The notes under the pieces: generated by a model
What the model was told of the DNA's origin: nothing
The model's input: only the letters and a program-made list of their open reading frames with translations
Databases searched by the model: none
Shown: positions 33,468 through 44,881 of the stretch, piece after piece
How positions within the stretch are numbered: position 1 is the first letter of the stretch
How the letters are laid out: the number at the start of each line of letters is the position of its first letter
Translations under genes and position numbers: made by a program
Assembly: GCA_033558025.1 (NCBI GenBank)
Contig: JAUCEF010000001.1
Location: 3,534,001-3,598,000, forward strand
DNA from: Phytophthora sp. 'mugwort'
Taxonomy: Eukaryota; Oomycota; Peronosporomycetes; Peronosporales; Peronosporaceae
DNA length: 64,000 nucleotides
Direction: 5' to 3'

Positions 33468-34866
33468 TTACGTTCGCCAGCTCATAGTCCGGCCTGCGTG
33501 ACAACGCATCAGCATGCACGTTGAGCTTGCCAGGCTTGTACTTGACGCAGAAGTTATTCCGCGAAGAAGGACAGCCACCTCGCCATCCTTTGGGACAGAT
33601 GGGGCGAGTTGCCGCCATCCGTAAGGATGCGTGATCTGTGTAGAGATCACAAAGGGCTGGAAGTTCAGGAGGTGCACCTGGAACTTGACGAGGGCGTACT
33701 TCATGGCAAGCAGCTCCTTGCCATGAACGGGGTAGTTCCGTTCGGCAGCCTTGAGCTGCCTGGACTGAAACGAGATCACTCGTTCACGTCCTGCTGCATG
33801 CTGCTGCAGTAATGCACACTTGATTGCATAATCGGATGCATCACAGACGACGCTGAACGGCTTCGTCTCGCCCGGCAGTGTCAGAACAGGCGCATTCTGA
33901 AGGCTTCCTGGTGCTCATGCCCACAGTGCCGGTTGGTATCCTTCTTCAGAAGACCCGACAAGGGTCTATCCAGACCCGTGTACCCTTCGCTGTACTTATG
34001 GAGGTCGTTGGCCAAGCCCAGCCACTATCTTACGTCCTTCTGGGATCTTGGCGTTGGCTAAGCCGAAATGGACTTGAGCTTCTCCGGGTCGGCTCGAACA
34101 CCGACGTTGCTGACGAAGCAACCGAGCACTTTAATCTCTTGCGCCGCGAAGACGCATTTGTCGATGTTGGCATAGAGCTTGTTCGCTCTCATGACCTCTA
34201 ACCCTTGACGGAGGCGCTAAAAATATGCCTTCATAGCCTTCTTGCCCCCCCCCCCCCCTCGGCACGGCTATGGACGAAGATGTTGTCGAAGTACACATGT
34301 ACGTACGCACGCAGCGGTCTAAACAACTACATGACCGGGCAGTTGAACGCCGCCGTGGCCTTTGACAGGCCCTGTGGCATCACAAGCCCACAAGCCACTC
34401 CCAGAGCATACTCTCGGGGTGCTCACGGCGGTGAGCGGGATGTCGCGCTCGCGCATCAGGATCTGGTAGTATCCGTCCACCGGATCCAGGGCGCTGTATA
34501 ACTCGCACCCGGCCATGTTGTGTTTAACAACACATCCTTTCATGGGATGGGTGTCTGGGCCGGCACTGCTCTGTTCAGCTTATTCAAAGCATGAACCAGA
34601 CGCCACTTCCTGTTCAGCTTCCGAACGCAGAAGGTTGGCGTCGAGTGTGGGGATTTCGATTCCCGCACCATGCCTGCCTTGGCCTTTGCGGCGAAGAAGG
34701 CATCAATGACCTCGCACTGCTCTCGAGGCAGTAGACATTGCATGGCGACACAGTACTTTGTGCCCGGCACGAGAGCAATCTCGTGCCTGATCCCACGATC
34801 CCGTGGGCGTTGCGACGGTGGATCCTTGGACACCACGTCCTCGAACTCCTTCATCAAAGGATACAC
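33468..34866 (-). pseudogene. Gypsy reverse transcriptase and RNase H, broken
   Basis: Minus-strand RT pieces: TPTFCVRKLNRKWRLVHALNK (34650), YSALDPVDGYYQILMRE (34480) and, at about 34310-34262, VYFDNIFVHS, where the YFDD catalytic motif has become YFDN. A 13-C homopolymer at about 34246-34258 lies just after it and coincides with loss of frame. RNase H follows at 33779-33600 with ISFQSRQLKAAERNYPV and KELLAMKYALVKF. No frame spans the whole region. Enzyme inactive. Confidence 0.88.
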
Positions 34867-35333
34867 TGGATCCTTTGGGTCTTGAGAATCTCAGAACCCA
34901 AGCGCGAGGCACGGTGGGAGGAAAATGCCTCCAGGACGCCCTCGTCTATAACCAAAGAGGAATTCAATTCTTCTGGAGTGGACTCTTGCTTCAAGAGTAC
35001 CACCTGCGCGATTTCTCCTGCCTTCATGTCCGCCAGGAAATCTGTCGGCGTCAACTCTTCGAGGTTAGGAGCTCTGACACCTCTGGCAGCGGCTCTAGCT
35101 GGATGCCGCCTGCCTTGACCCGATGGCCGGTCTCTCCGTCGAGGATGTGATAGCACCTTTCGACAGGCGCGTCGGAAGAACCCGGGCCTTGGGTTCCGAG
35201 TCGCTTGAAGCGATTCCAGTCTGAAAGGACTTCAGACTCGACTTGCGGTGTCGATTATGTCGTCGACGGCGACCGTGCCGTGGTACTTCGTTACCCACGT
35301 CTGTGGACGTCTCATTGACGACGTCCAAAGCTT

Positions 35334-36040
35334 CTAGAGCTTCGTGTGGAACAAGGTTACCCACACAGGAAGTGCCTCGCGCGTCTTCCACGCCAGTTTA
35401 AAAACTGTGACTTGGTGTAGACCTAGGTTACCCACCTGGTCGGTGCCTCCGGGCACCGCCACTCTTGAAGCCTCAGCCGCCGGTCTAGATTCCGGCGGGG
35501 GTCGAGGGCTATCCTGCAAGGACTGCCGCACTCGACCAGGTGCAACTTCTGCTGCCACCGCTTCTAGGGAGTCGCTCAATACGTCGGCGGCTCCCAAAAA
35601 TTCACTGGATGCTCTTGCATCCCGGCGCCCCTTTCGGACGCCCCAGTTCCTGGCAGAGGTGTGAACGTGACTCACCAATGCCCTGCCAGTAACTGCGGGC
35701 CGGCTGGCCCCGATGGCTTTGTTTCGCCAATCGATCCATGGCTCATGTTTCTCGAGCCAGGGCATGCCCAGAATCAAGTCATATTTGTCCATCTCTAGGA
35801 CAGTAACCTGCTTCATGCTGTCGAAGTCCTCGAACTTCACAGCTAGATCCACATGGATCTTGGGAACGTAATCACCGTTCCGTCGGCCAGTTGTACTGAC
35901 ACTGTCCCGTTGCCTATGCTTTCCCGTAAGCATCGGCCAACTTGTTGCTGTTCTCCGCAACAGTCTGGCGGCGTGCGAAGTTCTTCGACGAACCGGAGTC
36001 TATCAAGACTTGGAAGGGCTGGGTATATTCCCGTACCTTA
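35334..36040 (-). pseudogene. Gypsy aspartic protease region
   Basis: The minus strand reads QVLIDSGSSKNFAR near 36015-35975 (DSG active site), then after a frame change DYVPKIHVDLAVKFEDFDS and DLILGMPWLEKHEPWIDW, the flap and C-terminal strand typical of Ty3/gypsy retropepsins. A 110-residue tail leads towards RT. Confidence 0.85.
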
Positions 36041-36239
36041 CGTGTACTACTAGCATTCCAACTCTGCCCTTCTTCGATTCGAAAGTGCAAAGACTCTCAG
36101 GGGCTAAGTCTCCATGGTGCGCGCCTCCCGCGCCCCGCTCATGAAGACTTAGATCTTCCCCAGTAGGGCGCCCCGCCCCTACTGATGTCCTGCGTTCCCC
36201 GGCCCGTGGGGTCGCGGCCGTTGCCAGCGACCCTTGAGC

Positions 36240-37130
36240 GCGACGGGCTTGGGAGGGAAACGCTTTCGTTGTCCCCCCGCAGGACAGGCACGTGCCATGT
36301 GCCCTAGCTTACCACAGCATAGCAGCGAATATCATGCTACTCAGCGAGCCCAAGTTCCATGGGAACTGGCCCGATCGGGGTCCCACGACTTGGTGTCGCT
36401 GCCCCTGGCCACATCGCCGCCGGCGTGCGTGCCTGGCGGTGACTGTACTCCTCTTGGAGGGCGACCTGGATCGCCTCTTCCAGAGTATTGGTCTGCACTC
36501 GAAATAGTTGGATGCGGGCCGAGCCCACTCTTAGGCCGTCCAAGAACACCGTCACCTTAATGTGTTCACGGAGTGGGTTTCCCACGAGGGATGCGGTGAT
36601 CTCCCGCATCTCCTGGATGTACTCGTGCAGCTCACGTCTTCCCTGTTTACATGACAGGAAGCGTGGCCGCTGGCAGTACTCATAGTTCGCCGGGAGGAAC
36701 GCAGCTCTGAGCTGTTCACAGAGCTGAGCCCAGGATGCGAAGCATCCAGGCGTTGTCGCTTCCCGCGTATACGCCCAACTCTTAGAACGCCCGCTAAGAT
36801 TGGAGAGGGCGAAAGCCACTCGGAGGTGCTCCGAGGAGATGAGAGCCGCATCCATTGCGAGCTCTACTTCTCGCACCCAGAAGTGAAGGTTTTCACCTTC
36901 CTTCCCTACATATGGGCTTACCTTCAGCCTCAGCGGCTTGGGGTAGACCGGTTTCGGCTCTGCGGCCGGAACTTGCAGGTTGCTCCGAACATGTTCGACG
37001 AGCCCCCGCTCATACATGTCGAACGCGGTCACGCGTTCGACCTGCTCAGCTTGCGTTGACGACGCCAAGCTGCGCAAGGATACTCGAACTGTGAGTCGTT
37101 CAGATGAGGAAACTCATTCCGGTCCATGTT
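36240..37130 (-). pseudogene. Gypsy gag with CCHC knuckle
   Basis: The 246-codon minus frame (37077-36337) includes ENLHFWVREVELAMDAALI, SKSWAYTREATTP and FLPANYEYCQRPRFLSCKQ, the retrotransposon gag core. Beyond a frame change, CGKLGHMARACPAG near 36310-36260 is a CCHC zinc knuckle. The open frame begins with a non-ATG codon and the true start is probably near 37127. Confidence 0.85.
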
Positions 37131-37229
37131 GCTAGGACCCGGAGGTTTCAGGTAATACCCGCGTAGGCGTGGATTGACTACAAGTAGTACCAAGTGTGAC
37201 GAGGCACACAACACCTTGCGCACAGGGAG

Positions 37230-37550
37230 TGTGACTTCCGGAGAGTATACAAACTCTCAGTGAACGGCAGTTCTCTAGTCCCTGGCCTGTGAGACTGTTA
37301 CCAAAATTAGGTAGATTTAAGACTGAATATATTTATAGGTGACCCATCTACATACTAACTATTAGTCACCTATAAAGCTCCCTAGATGTTATCCTATGAA
37401 TGGCTCTGAGGTCTTTGTATCATATCTGTGGTACCTATCCATGACGTCATTATCATTGACGTCATAGTGATGTTTGGCAACATCACTTAGTGTACTTGGG
37501 TACACTTGCTCTGAAGAGTGACTCAGTACTCTTCATGTAACCCCGTTACA
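37230..37550 (-). repeat. 5' LTR of chromovirus
   Basis: 321 bp; direct copy of 29701-30019, in transcription order the upstream LTR. Ends TGTGAC...GTTACA. Confidence 0.9.
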
Positions 37551-38049
37551 CTTTTCGGAGGTCCGAATGGCCGAAAATTGTGGCTATTTGGTCCTAAATT
37601 TCCTAGATTCCTTAGATGGTGGCCCTTAGTCCAAATCGGAGGTCATTCATAGGACTTGCTTCCCCAAGAGGCATTGGACGAAAAAGGCAAATATATTTAA
37701 TCCTGCACCAGTGGCTCGGCAAATCATATATTTACCCCTAAACGCGCTTGCGAAGGACCTATCCTTTGAGGTCAGATTGGCCATAAGTCGGGAAAGGCAC
37801 AATAATAATGCTCTGTTGCCCCTCCAAAATTCACACAAAATACACGGATTCACCGCAACAGGTTAAAAAGTCGTGTTCTGTTTAAGCTTTGCCTAGTTTT
37901 TACATGTAGAAACTCAGCTCGTCTCAATGTTCACCCACTCAAATATTTCGTGCGCAAATGACCTCCGTCATTCTTTGCACGCAGTACGCCGAGGAGCAAA
38001 AAAAAAACACCAACAACAAGAAGCTCGTGTACGTACCAAGGTAATGCTC
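37551..38049. other. Interval without recognisable gene
   Basis: AT-rich flank of the retrotransposon. No gene seen. Confidence 0.4.
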
Positions 38050-38831
38050 CTGTAAATGCCTCTAGCTAACTTTCCTGTTCCTGTAGGCTTTCAAGTTGCT
38101 CGAGCAAACCCAAGCACCTTCGCTGAATCACGCCGCCCTTTCCAATCTTGGGTGGTATCTCGAAGTCAATACCCGTTTCGTCGACGTTATAGATTTCGGA
38201 CAGCTTGTAGTCACTGTACTTCTCTCAAAACCCACATGCAACCTCTAGGCGAGTTAGTGCCAATGTTTTGGCATTCTTCTTAGTGGATTAAGGCTTCTGA
38301 GGGGTGTACGCATACTACAACACGCAATTTCAAAATTTAAGCGAAATTAACAGTACAAAATATCAGTTAATCGTCATATTACCTTCCGCAAAGGCGCTGA
38401 CATACTCGCTCCAAAGCGCTAGGCTACTCTGTAGAGATTGGTTTCCCTCGTGTAGCTGCGATCCAGCTAGAGTGGTTGCTCTTGATGTAGATACTAGTTT
38501 GGTCGACAGTATCTGTAGAGCAGAAATATTACAATAACGTCAAGCTAGATGATAATGTGAGTTGCAATAGTACTACAGCTCGACTCTGATCTTTCATGGT
38601 TGTACAGGCCGTGAGCAACGGAAACAGATCACGTTTTTCTTGTCCTTTCAGCGTAAGTCTGCGTTCAGACCTGGTAAACTCTTGAATCTTGTCCTTCTGC
38701 ACCACGCAGTCTCGGATGGTGCGTCTTGGGATGTCCAACCGCGTTGCCACTTTAAACTCGCTGGTGACCGCAACTAAAGCTAGCGCTTCTCGCTTATATG
38801 CGATCGCGTACGACCTCTTCTTCATGGACAT
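38050..38831 (-). pseudogene. DDE (pogo/Tc1-like) transposase remnant with HTH
   Basis: The minus strand from 38831 carries an HTH segment, SYAIAYKREALALVAVTSE, then FKVATRLDIPRRTIRD and a TLKGQ element. Near 38200-38080 the block IYNVDETGIDFEIPP is the first catalytic Asp region of this transposase group. The middle is deleted or scrambled. A different lineage from the pogo element at 41.4 kb (NADQT there, NVDET here). Confidence 0.7.
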
Positions 38832-39363
38832 CTAGAGCTTTTGAGAATATCATCCTAGGTATAACTCTGCGCTGTGGCAGCCATCCATTTTCATGTAAAT
38901 CAGACTTTTAGCTAGAAATAATTTTGTTTTTTCTAAGCACGCTTCTCAGAGGTCGGAAAAAAATATTTTCAAGCATTTTTAGCGCTACTAACAATTGTAG
39001 TCCGCATTGCAGTATCCTCGCTCAGAGCAATTCGGCATTGCACTGCGTCGCCGCAACGCAATTCTGTATTGCAATACTCTGATGCCTCGCAATACCGTAT
39101 TGCAATACAAGCCATGTGGGTGATCTTCAACTATCGCGATAAGATCACTTTTTGCGGGTCTGTCCGGATAAGAGCTCGAAGCATCTTCAGTGCCAGCGGC
39201 TAGGACAACAATTTTAAACACCGTACGAGCTAATAGCACCTAAAGGTATCTTTCACTTTGGTTTTCACGCATTCGCTCGCATCTCCTCTCTTAGTTCAGT
39301 CTAAAGCTCAACTCGTCGGCCTCAAGCAGCTTTCAATAATTCGACGCTATCAGAACTGCGAAC

Positions 39364-40938
39364 ATGGCGCCCAAGAAGTCGGGATTCAACATGCACAGGG
39401 TGCCTGACGTCGTCCGCTTTTATTTCACCATCGATACAACGGACGGAGTTGTCTACAAGTGCAACAACTGCCCCGCTACACCAGCCAATCCAGTCAACAC
39501 AGGCTACACGAACGTGCGGAAGCACATACTCAATCACTTCGAACCCCGTTCCGACGTGCTTTACACGTCGGAACGGGGTTCGAAGTGATTGAGTATGTGG
39601 CCGGACGGGACTTGATTGTTTTCCGATGGATCTTATGGGTGCTGATGCAAAATATGCCTCTATCAGAGGTAGACAATCCGCTCACAAGGGAGCTTGCTGG
39701 GATTAACTCGTCCGATCACGTATCGAGCGTTAGCTGGCGTTGTAAATCAAGGCACTCGTCCCCTTGGTTGAAGCGGAGATTACATCCATCTTGCCCCAAG
39801 TCTTCGCCATTATGTTCGACGGGTGGACCGACAAATCGACCCACTATATTGCGGTATTCGCGGTATATGTGTACGACAACAAAGTCCGCGAGGTGCTACT
39901 CGGCTTCTCACCACCGCTTGACGAGAAGACGTGCACTGCGGAGGAGCACAGGGATTTGATCGAATTCATTTTACAGGTCTACCACCGGAGCCTGCGCAAC
40001 GTGACCGTGCTCATCAGCGATAATTGCCCTACAAATAAAGCCTTTGCCGACCTACTTGGTGTTTCGCTGCTTGGATGCGCCTGTCACAAGCTAAATCTAG
40101 CAATCAAGAAGTTCGTCAAGGAGCAAGAGGAAGTTGAAGCAGCAATAGCCAGCGTTCGTTCTATGGTAACCGAGGCGACCAACCTCAAGGCGGCTTCTGC
40201 ATTGCGGCAACTTACGGAGATGGTCCCTCTTCTCAACAACGACACACGCTGGTCTTCCACCTATCGCATGATTCAGCGCTTTTTCAAGATCGAGAACGAA
40301 CTCAGACTTGTGGGCGAGGTGGAAGTACCGCGCAAAGCCCGCATACAGTGTCTGAGAGACCTGCTACCGACGCTTGAGAAGCTCGACTCCATAAGGTTGA
40401 CTTGCAGACTGCAGGCGTCACGGTTGCATGCGCCAGGGGAACATTTGACATTCTACTAGACGATTTCCCCATGCTTTCTCACTACCTTGCCCAAGATGCA
40501 GGTGTCGTGCACAATTCCAGGTTTGAGTCTGCTGTCACCAAGGTGCTTAACAGCACAACAGGTGAGCTTTCTGAGGCTGAACGTGATCTTGTTAAGCAGT
40601 ACGAGACGCCACAACTTCCACTTCCAGGCCAGATCAACTGGGGGGGGGGGGGACCAGAACTTATGCTAAAGAGATCCAGGAGAGAAAAACGATAGAAACT
40701 GGAACAGGTGATCGATTACCAGGACATTCGATACATGCTAGGCATATCGGCATCGGTCGAACGACTTTTCAGTATGGCGAAGTACATTATGGCTGATCAT
40801 CGCCGCTCCATGAGCCCGTGGATGTTCGAGAACATCATGTTCCTCAAGACGAATCGCGTGTTCTGGACGAGCAAGACCGACGCAATTGCAATCCGCAACT
40901 CAAGCCCGTCAAGCGCAGACACACATAGCGCCCTGTAG
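39364..40938 (+). pseudogene. hAT transposase with BED zinc finger, broken
   Basis: The ATG at 39364 opens a BED-like finger: YKCNNCPATPANPVN and VRKHILNHF (CxxC...HxxxH). The frame then runs into a 36-bp fold-back at 39523-39599, which disrupts it. The core resumes: NPLTRELAGIN, VFAIMFDGWTDKSTHY (first Asp), VTVLISDNCPTNKAFAD (second Asp), GCACHKLNLAIKKFV and NNDTRWSSTYRM. Further frame loss occurs near 40440, and an 11-G run at 40642-40652 lies close to the next break. 40708-40938 gives the C-terminal dimerisation region, SASVERLFSMAKYIMADHR and RSMSPWMFENIMFLKTN. Order and motifs are full-length, activity is not expected. Confidence 0.85.
39523..39599. repeat. 36-bp perfect fold-back with 5-nt loop inside hAT gene
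   Basis: Arms 39523-39558 and 39564-39599 are exact reverse complements; the loop is CTTTA. The right arm is an inverted copy of the coding sequence just before it, so this is a local templated duplication, not an element terminus. Confidence 0.95.
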
Positions 40939-41387
40939 AAGGTATTGCATCAAGCCTGCCCTGCAATCTAGTATTGCGCTGGTGCGCCACAATATAGCAT
41001 TGCAATACTTGCCATGGCATCAATACCGTATTGCAGTACTGCACTAGTCTCCAATAGCGTATTGCATTGCAGATGGCGGTACGGCGTATGGAGCAATATA
41101 TTTTCGACCTCGACGCTACTGGTTTGCGGCGTATTTTCAAATACGCCACAAAATACTATTTGCCGTCGGTGGGATTTCATTGTCTGTACTGCAATTTTTG
41201 ACTACACTAACCTATTTATGAGCATGAGCTCGTCTACTTTAGCGACGGTGTGTCTTAAGTTGAACTGGATTTACCGTATAGTCGTAGTCCTAGGCGACAA
41301 GCCACAGACACGTATTATTACCATATGATCCGCAACAACTACGAATTATTCAATCCGAGGTGCAGTTTTATTATCCAAGATGCAGCT

Positions 41388-43073
41388 TTAGTATTCGTCC
41401 TCATCACTATCGCTGTCACTGCCGATATCGTCGTTTGAGTCCACTTCCCCTTCCCCCAAGTTGTACCTTTCTAACGAAGCAATAACCACGTATGTATCTA
41501 CGTCAACACTAGCGTCAGTTGCAGGTGGGCGTGTATCCATCAAGAGCCCCGCTCTCGAAAATCCGCTGATGAGTGTTTCACGTGCCAAACCTGCCCAGCT
41601 TGACGCGATCCATTTGGTGATGTCCCGACGCGATGGTCCGACTAAGGCGAACGGCTGCTCTTCGTATGCTTCCCGGAGAATGGCGACTCTGTGATCGGCC
41701 TCCTGCTGATCATATTTTTTTCGAGCGTTTAGAATGTCAACGGCGAGCTTGTTTCGTTTTTCTTGTCGCTTTTTTTCGCCCTGGTTGTACGCCCTAAGTT
41801 GCTCGCGGAGTGTGTCAATCCAAAGAGATCGTAGTAAACCTTTAAAAGGTTTATTCCACGAAATGTCCGCGGGTTGACAGACATAGGTATATTTTGGCGG
41901 CACTTTTAGCAGGACAACGTTGAGCGAGCCGGCATAGTTTTTACCTCGTCCGTCCAATGTGCGCTAAAATCGTCCCACAACAACAGTACTTTGTCTTCAG
42001 GATTCTCACGGTTGGCAAAATGAAATTCTAAAAATTTCAGAGAGATCCGCGTTCCACCACGCAGTTTTGTTTCCAAATATCTGGCATGGATATTCTCCTG
42101 CAGGGGTTTCACTTCACGCCAAACAGTTGTACAAAACCATTTCTGATCTCACCATTCTCAGCTCGTCGCTCTTTTGTCGCGGCAGCGAAGTCTTGAAAAT
42201 AATAAATGAGTCGCACTTAAAACCATTTGAATCCGCTAAAAGCATGACAGTAGCACGTTGCTTGTCTTTATTAGCGCATTTTACCCAAACCGTTTTCGTC
42301 CCCTTTGTTGAGATTGTTTTCTTAGGCACATATTCAAAAAATACGGCTGAAAATTATGTTAGACATCGAACATCATATAAAATATAACATATAACTCTGT
42401 ATGTACCTGTTTGATCTGCGTTGAATATTTTGGTGCAGTTATGCTCGACAGCAGTTTGAAGCATCAACGCTCTAAACGCTTGGGCGGCCTCGGCTGCGTC
42501 ATGAAATGCGAACTTGTCGGGAGCAATATCAGATTCAACTGCCACCTCCTTTGCTTTTGTCGCTAGCATGAAGCGCGATACAGGAACTCCCTCCTTCCTA
42601 AGAGTATTGATCCATTAGACTATCTCTTCTTCTGCCTTTAGGCTAAGGGCGGTGGTGTCGCCGAGCTTCCGAGAGTTGAGGTGACGTGCTCGCCCTGGCG
42701 CACACGCCGAATGTATTGAAGCCGATGCTTTTTTCCACTTGCTGATCAGTTTTTCTTTTGCTCTGTGTTCTTTCCTCGTGAGTTGCCGTAGAAGTGCGTA
42801 ATGCAGTGCTTGACGGAATGGCCTTTGTCGAGATACTCGAGGACGTCCATTTTGTCGCCGTACGCCACGGTAACCCTCTTGTTTTCGGTGCTTGCCCGAC
42901 CCCCCCCCTGTGATGCATGGGCGGGTCATGCTTCCTTCCCGCACTGATGCCGAATGTTGTACTGCGCGCTCTCTTAGAACCAATGGCGCGTAAAAATAAC
43001 AGATCCTATATGAAAACTGCCGACCAATCATTATGTCTCGATTTAGGTGTCGCCAAGGAGAAAATGCCACCAA
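41388..43073 (-). pseudogene. pogo-type transposase with one intron, broken
   Basis: Minus strand. An HTH/CENP-B-type N-terminus (KAEEEIV, then in another frame WINTLRKEGVPVSRF around 42620-42570) is followed by KIFNADQT (first Asp). A 60-bp GT-AG intron at 42347-42406 rebuilds TAVFFEYVPKKTIS; then KCANKDKQRATVMLLADSN, LLLWDDFSAHW (second Asp), KYTYVCQPADISWNKPFK (third Asp) and an acidic SDSDSDEDEY tail. Frame changes near 42640, 42110 and 41950. Because all catalytic blocks are intact in sequence, this is the youngest pogo copy in the window. Confidence 0.82.
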
Positions 43074-43522
43074 GGACTACGACTATACGGTAGTTAGCTA
43101 CGATGGATCGGTGTCGACGGCCAATCAATCATAGCTAAATCCATTTGACAAGGCAAATAGTAGTATTGAGGACGCAGACAAGATTGACGACGAGTAGAGT
43201 AGCTAGCAATAAGTTAATTATCATTGCTCGTGAGATTGTACCTTTTGCTATTACTAGTAGTAATATTCATTGCCTTGCTTGTGCGTACAGAGAACAAACT
43301 TTCCCAGCTCTGGCCGCAGCGTGATTCTAAGGAGATAGTTAATCTGAGGGCGGCTTCTCATCTGGTCTCAACACACAAAACGTGTATAATCATCTTATAC
43401 CTAGCTAGCCCAAATGGTTGGAATGGTTTACCACTTTGAATTATCCTGTTAAATGAACCACATTGGGAAGAAGATGGTCGACATGGGTGCTCACGCCGCT
43501 GCTATCCAGCATACGCCGGCCC
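43074..43522. other. 3' flank of xylose isomerase copy 1
   Basis: From about 43203 it is identical to the 3' flanks of copies 2 and 3 (46237 onward and the reverse complement near 51480). From 43095 to 43202 the similarity is clearly lower, so the exact tandem identity begins near 43203. Confidence 0.7.
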
Positions 43523-44881
43523 TTACTGTACGCCACGGAAGAGCAGCAGCTCGGCGAGCTCCTGCTTGCCAGACACGTGGTCCGGCTCGCCAGCCTTCTT
43601 CGCGTAGGCAGCCACCTCCTCGAGAGTGGCCTTGCCCTCCTCGATGCGCTCGCCCAGCGTACTCTTCCACGAGGCGTAGCGTTGCTTGACCATCTCACCC
43701 AGCTCGTTCTTTTCGAGGAGTTTGGCCGTCTGGCGCAGGCCGCGTGCGAAGCAATCCATGGAGCCGATATGCGCGATGAAGAGGTCCTCGAGGTCCGTCG
43801 ACTCGCGGCGCACCTTCGCGTCGAAGTTGAGGCCTCCGGGCGCGAGGCCTCCCATCTCGACAACCTTCTTCATGACGAGTACGGCCTTCTTGTCATCCAT
43901 GAGGAACTGGTCCGTGTCCCAGCCCACGAGCGGGTCACCCGTGTTGCAATCCACGGAACCCAGCATCTTGTAGCTCGCAGCGTAGTAGATATCGTGCTCG
44001 TAGTCGTGGCCCGCGAGCGTCGTGTGGTTGGGCTCGATGTTGAGCTTGAAATCGTGCTGCAGGCCATAGCTGTGCAGGAAGGCCATCACCGTGGCAGCGT
44101 CGTAGTCGTACTGGTGCTTCATGGGCTCGCGCGGCTTGGGCTCCACGAGGAACTGGAACGTGGCCCCCAGCTCCTTCTTGTACGCCACCACCAACTTAAA
44201 AAACGCCGCCATGTGGTCCAGCTCCGTCTTCATGTCGGTGTTGAGGATGCTCTGGAAGCCCTCGCGGCCACCCCAGAACACAAAGTTCTGTCCGCCCAGC
44301 TTCAGCGTGATCTCCATCGCCTTCTTCACGCGCGCCGCCGCGTGCGCGAATACCTTCATGTCCGGGTTGGTGCTGGCGCCGTTCATGAAGCGACGGTGGC
44401 CGAAGAGGTTGGTGGTTCCCCACAGACACTTGACACCAGTCTGTTTCTGCTTGTCCAGCAGATAGTCCGAGATCTCGTCCAACAGGCTTTGGGATTCTTC
44501 CAGGTTGGCACCCTCGGAAATCAGGTCCACGTCGTGGAAAGTGTAATACTTGACGCCCAACTTGGTGAACATCTCGAAGGCCGCGTCGGCTTTGCACTTG
44601 GCGGCTTCCAGCAGGCGCTCACGAGGAGACAAGTTCGAGTTCTCCAGGGGCTCGTTCCACAGGCGGTTCGTGTACGTCTCTCCGCCGAACGGATCAGCGC
44701 CCGTGTTGCCGAACGTGTGCCAGTAGCACACGGCAAAGCGACACCACTCCTCCATGCTCTTGCCCAGGATCACCTCAGACGCGTTGTATTCACGGTAGGC
44801 AAGCGGGCCCTTGGCGTTCTGGCCCTCGAACGTGACCTTGGGCACGCTAGGGAAGTATTCCTTCACTTGGTGCTGCACCAT
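43523..44881 (-). CDS. xylA: Xylose isomerase, copy 1 (class II)
   Basis: Interconverts D-xylose and D-xylulose with two divalent metals, feeding pentose-phosphate metabolism, probably in the cytosol (no targeting signal). 452 residues from the ATG at 44881; the longer open frame starts with GTG at 44890 and is rejected. Numbering from that GTG: YTFHDVDLISEG (His119, Asp122 catalytic), VFWGGREG (206-211), EPKP (Glu250, Lys252), NIEPNH (Glu286, His289), WDTDQF (Asp325, Asp327), GGLNFDAKVRR (Asp357). All are present, and length and insertions fit the class II fungal/bacterial type. Intronless and GC-rich in third positions. The stop is TAA. The protein is identical in the four copies in this window. 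Horizontal acquisition of the family by oomycetes is a reasonable inference, not shown here. Confidence 0.95.
   Translation of the reverse strand: MVQHQVKEYFPSVPKVTFEGQNAKGPLAYREYNASEVILGKSMEEWCRFAVCYWHTFGNTGADPFGGETYTNRLWNEPLENSNLSPRERLLEAAKCKADAAFEMFTKLGVKYYTFHDVDLISEGANLEESQSLLDEISDYLLDKQKQTGVKCLWGTTNLFGHRRFMNGASTNPDMKVFAHAAARVKKAMEITLKLGGQNFVFWGGREGFQSILNTDMKTELDHMAAFFKLVVAYKKELGATFQFLVEPKPREPMKHQYDYDAATVMAFLHSYGLQHDFKLNIEPNHTTLAGHDYEHDIYYAASYKMLGSVDCNTGDPLVGWDTDQFLMDDKKAVLVMKKVVEMGGLAPGGLNFDAKVRRESTDLEDLFIAHIGSMDCFARGLRQTAKLLEKNELGEMVKQRYASWKSTLGERIEEGKATLEEVAAYAKKAGEPDHVSGKQELAELLLFRGVQ

Larger units (their letters stand above)
29701..37550 (-). mobile_element. Ty3/gypsy chromovirus, nearly complete in length, coding regions broken
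   Basis: The LTRs are direct repeats 29701-30019 and 37230-37550 with TG...CA ends in the + orientation. All protein domains read on the minus strand in the order gag (37 kb), protease, RT, RNase H, integrase, chromodomain (31.4 kb), so the 5' LTR is the right one. A purine tract (AAGTGGGGGG on the minus strand) abuts the left LTR as expected for a polypurine tract. Flanks CTTTC at 29696-29700 and CTTTT at 37551-37555 may be a 5-bp target duplication with one change. LTRs differ at several sites and every domain has frameshifts or substitutions, so it is old. It also carries a plus-strand open region, described separately. Confidence 0.9.
38990..41110. repeat. Subterminal GCAATA/TATTGC repeat clusters flanking the hAT gene
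   Basis: About 39000-39110 holds at least five copies of GCAATA or TATTGC-type words, including palindromic GCAATACCGTATTGC. 40950-41070 holds a matching set, including CAATACCGTATTGCA and GCATTGCAATACTTGCCATG. Clustered short subterminal motifs on both sides are typical transposase-binding regions of hAT elements. Exact element ends and target duplication were not resolved. Confidence 0.65.

Noticed and set aside
36234..36560. Plus-strand frames over the gag region of the chromovirus
   Set aside because: They are shadows of the minus-strand gag and zinc knuckle, with no protein-like core of their own.
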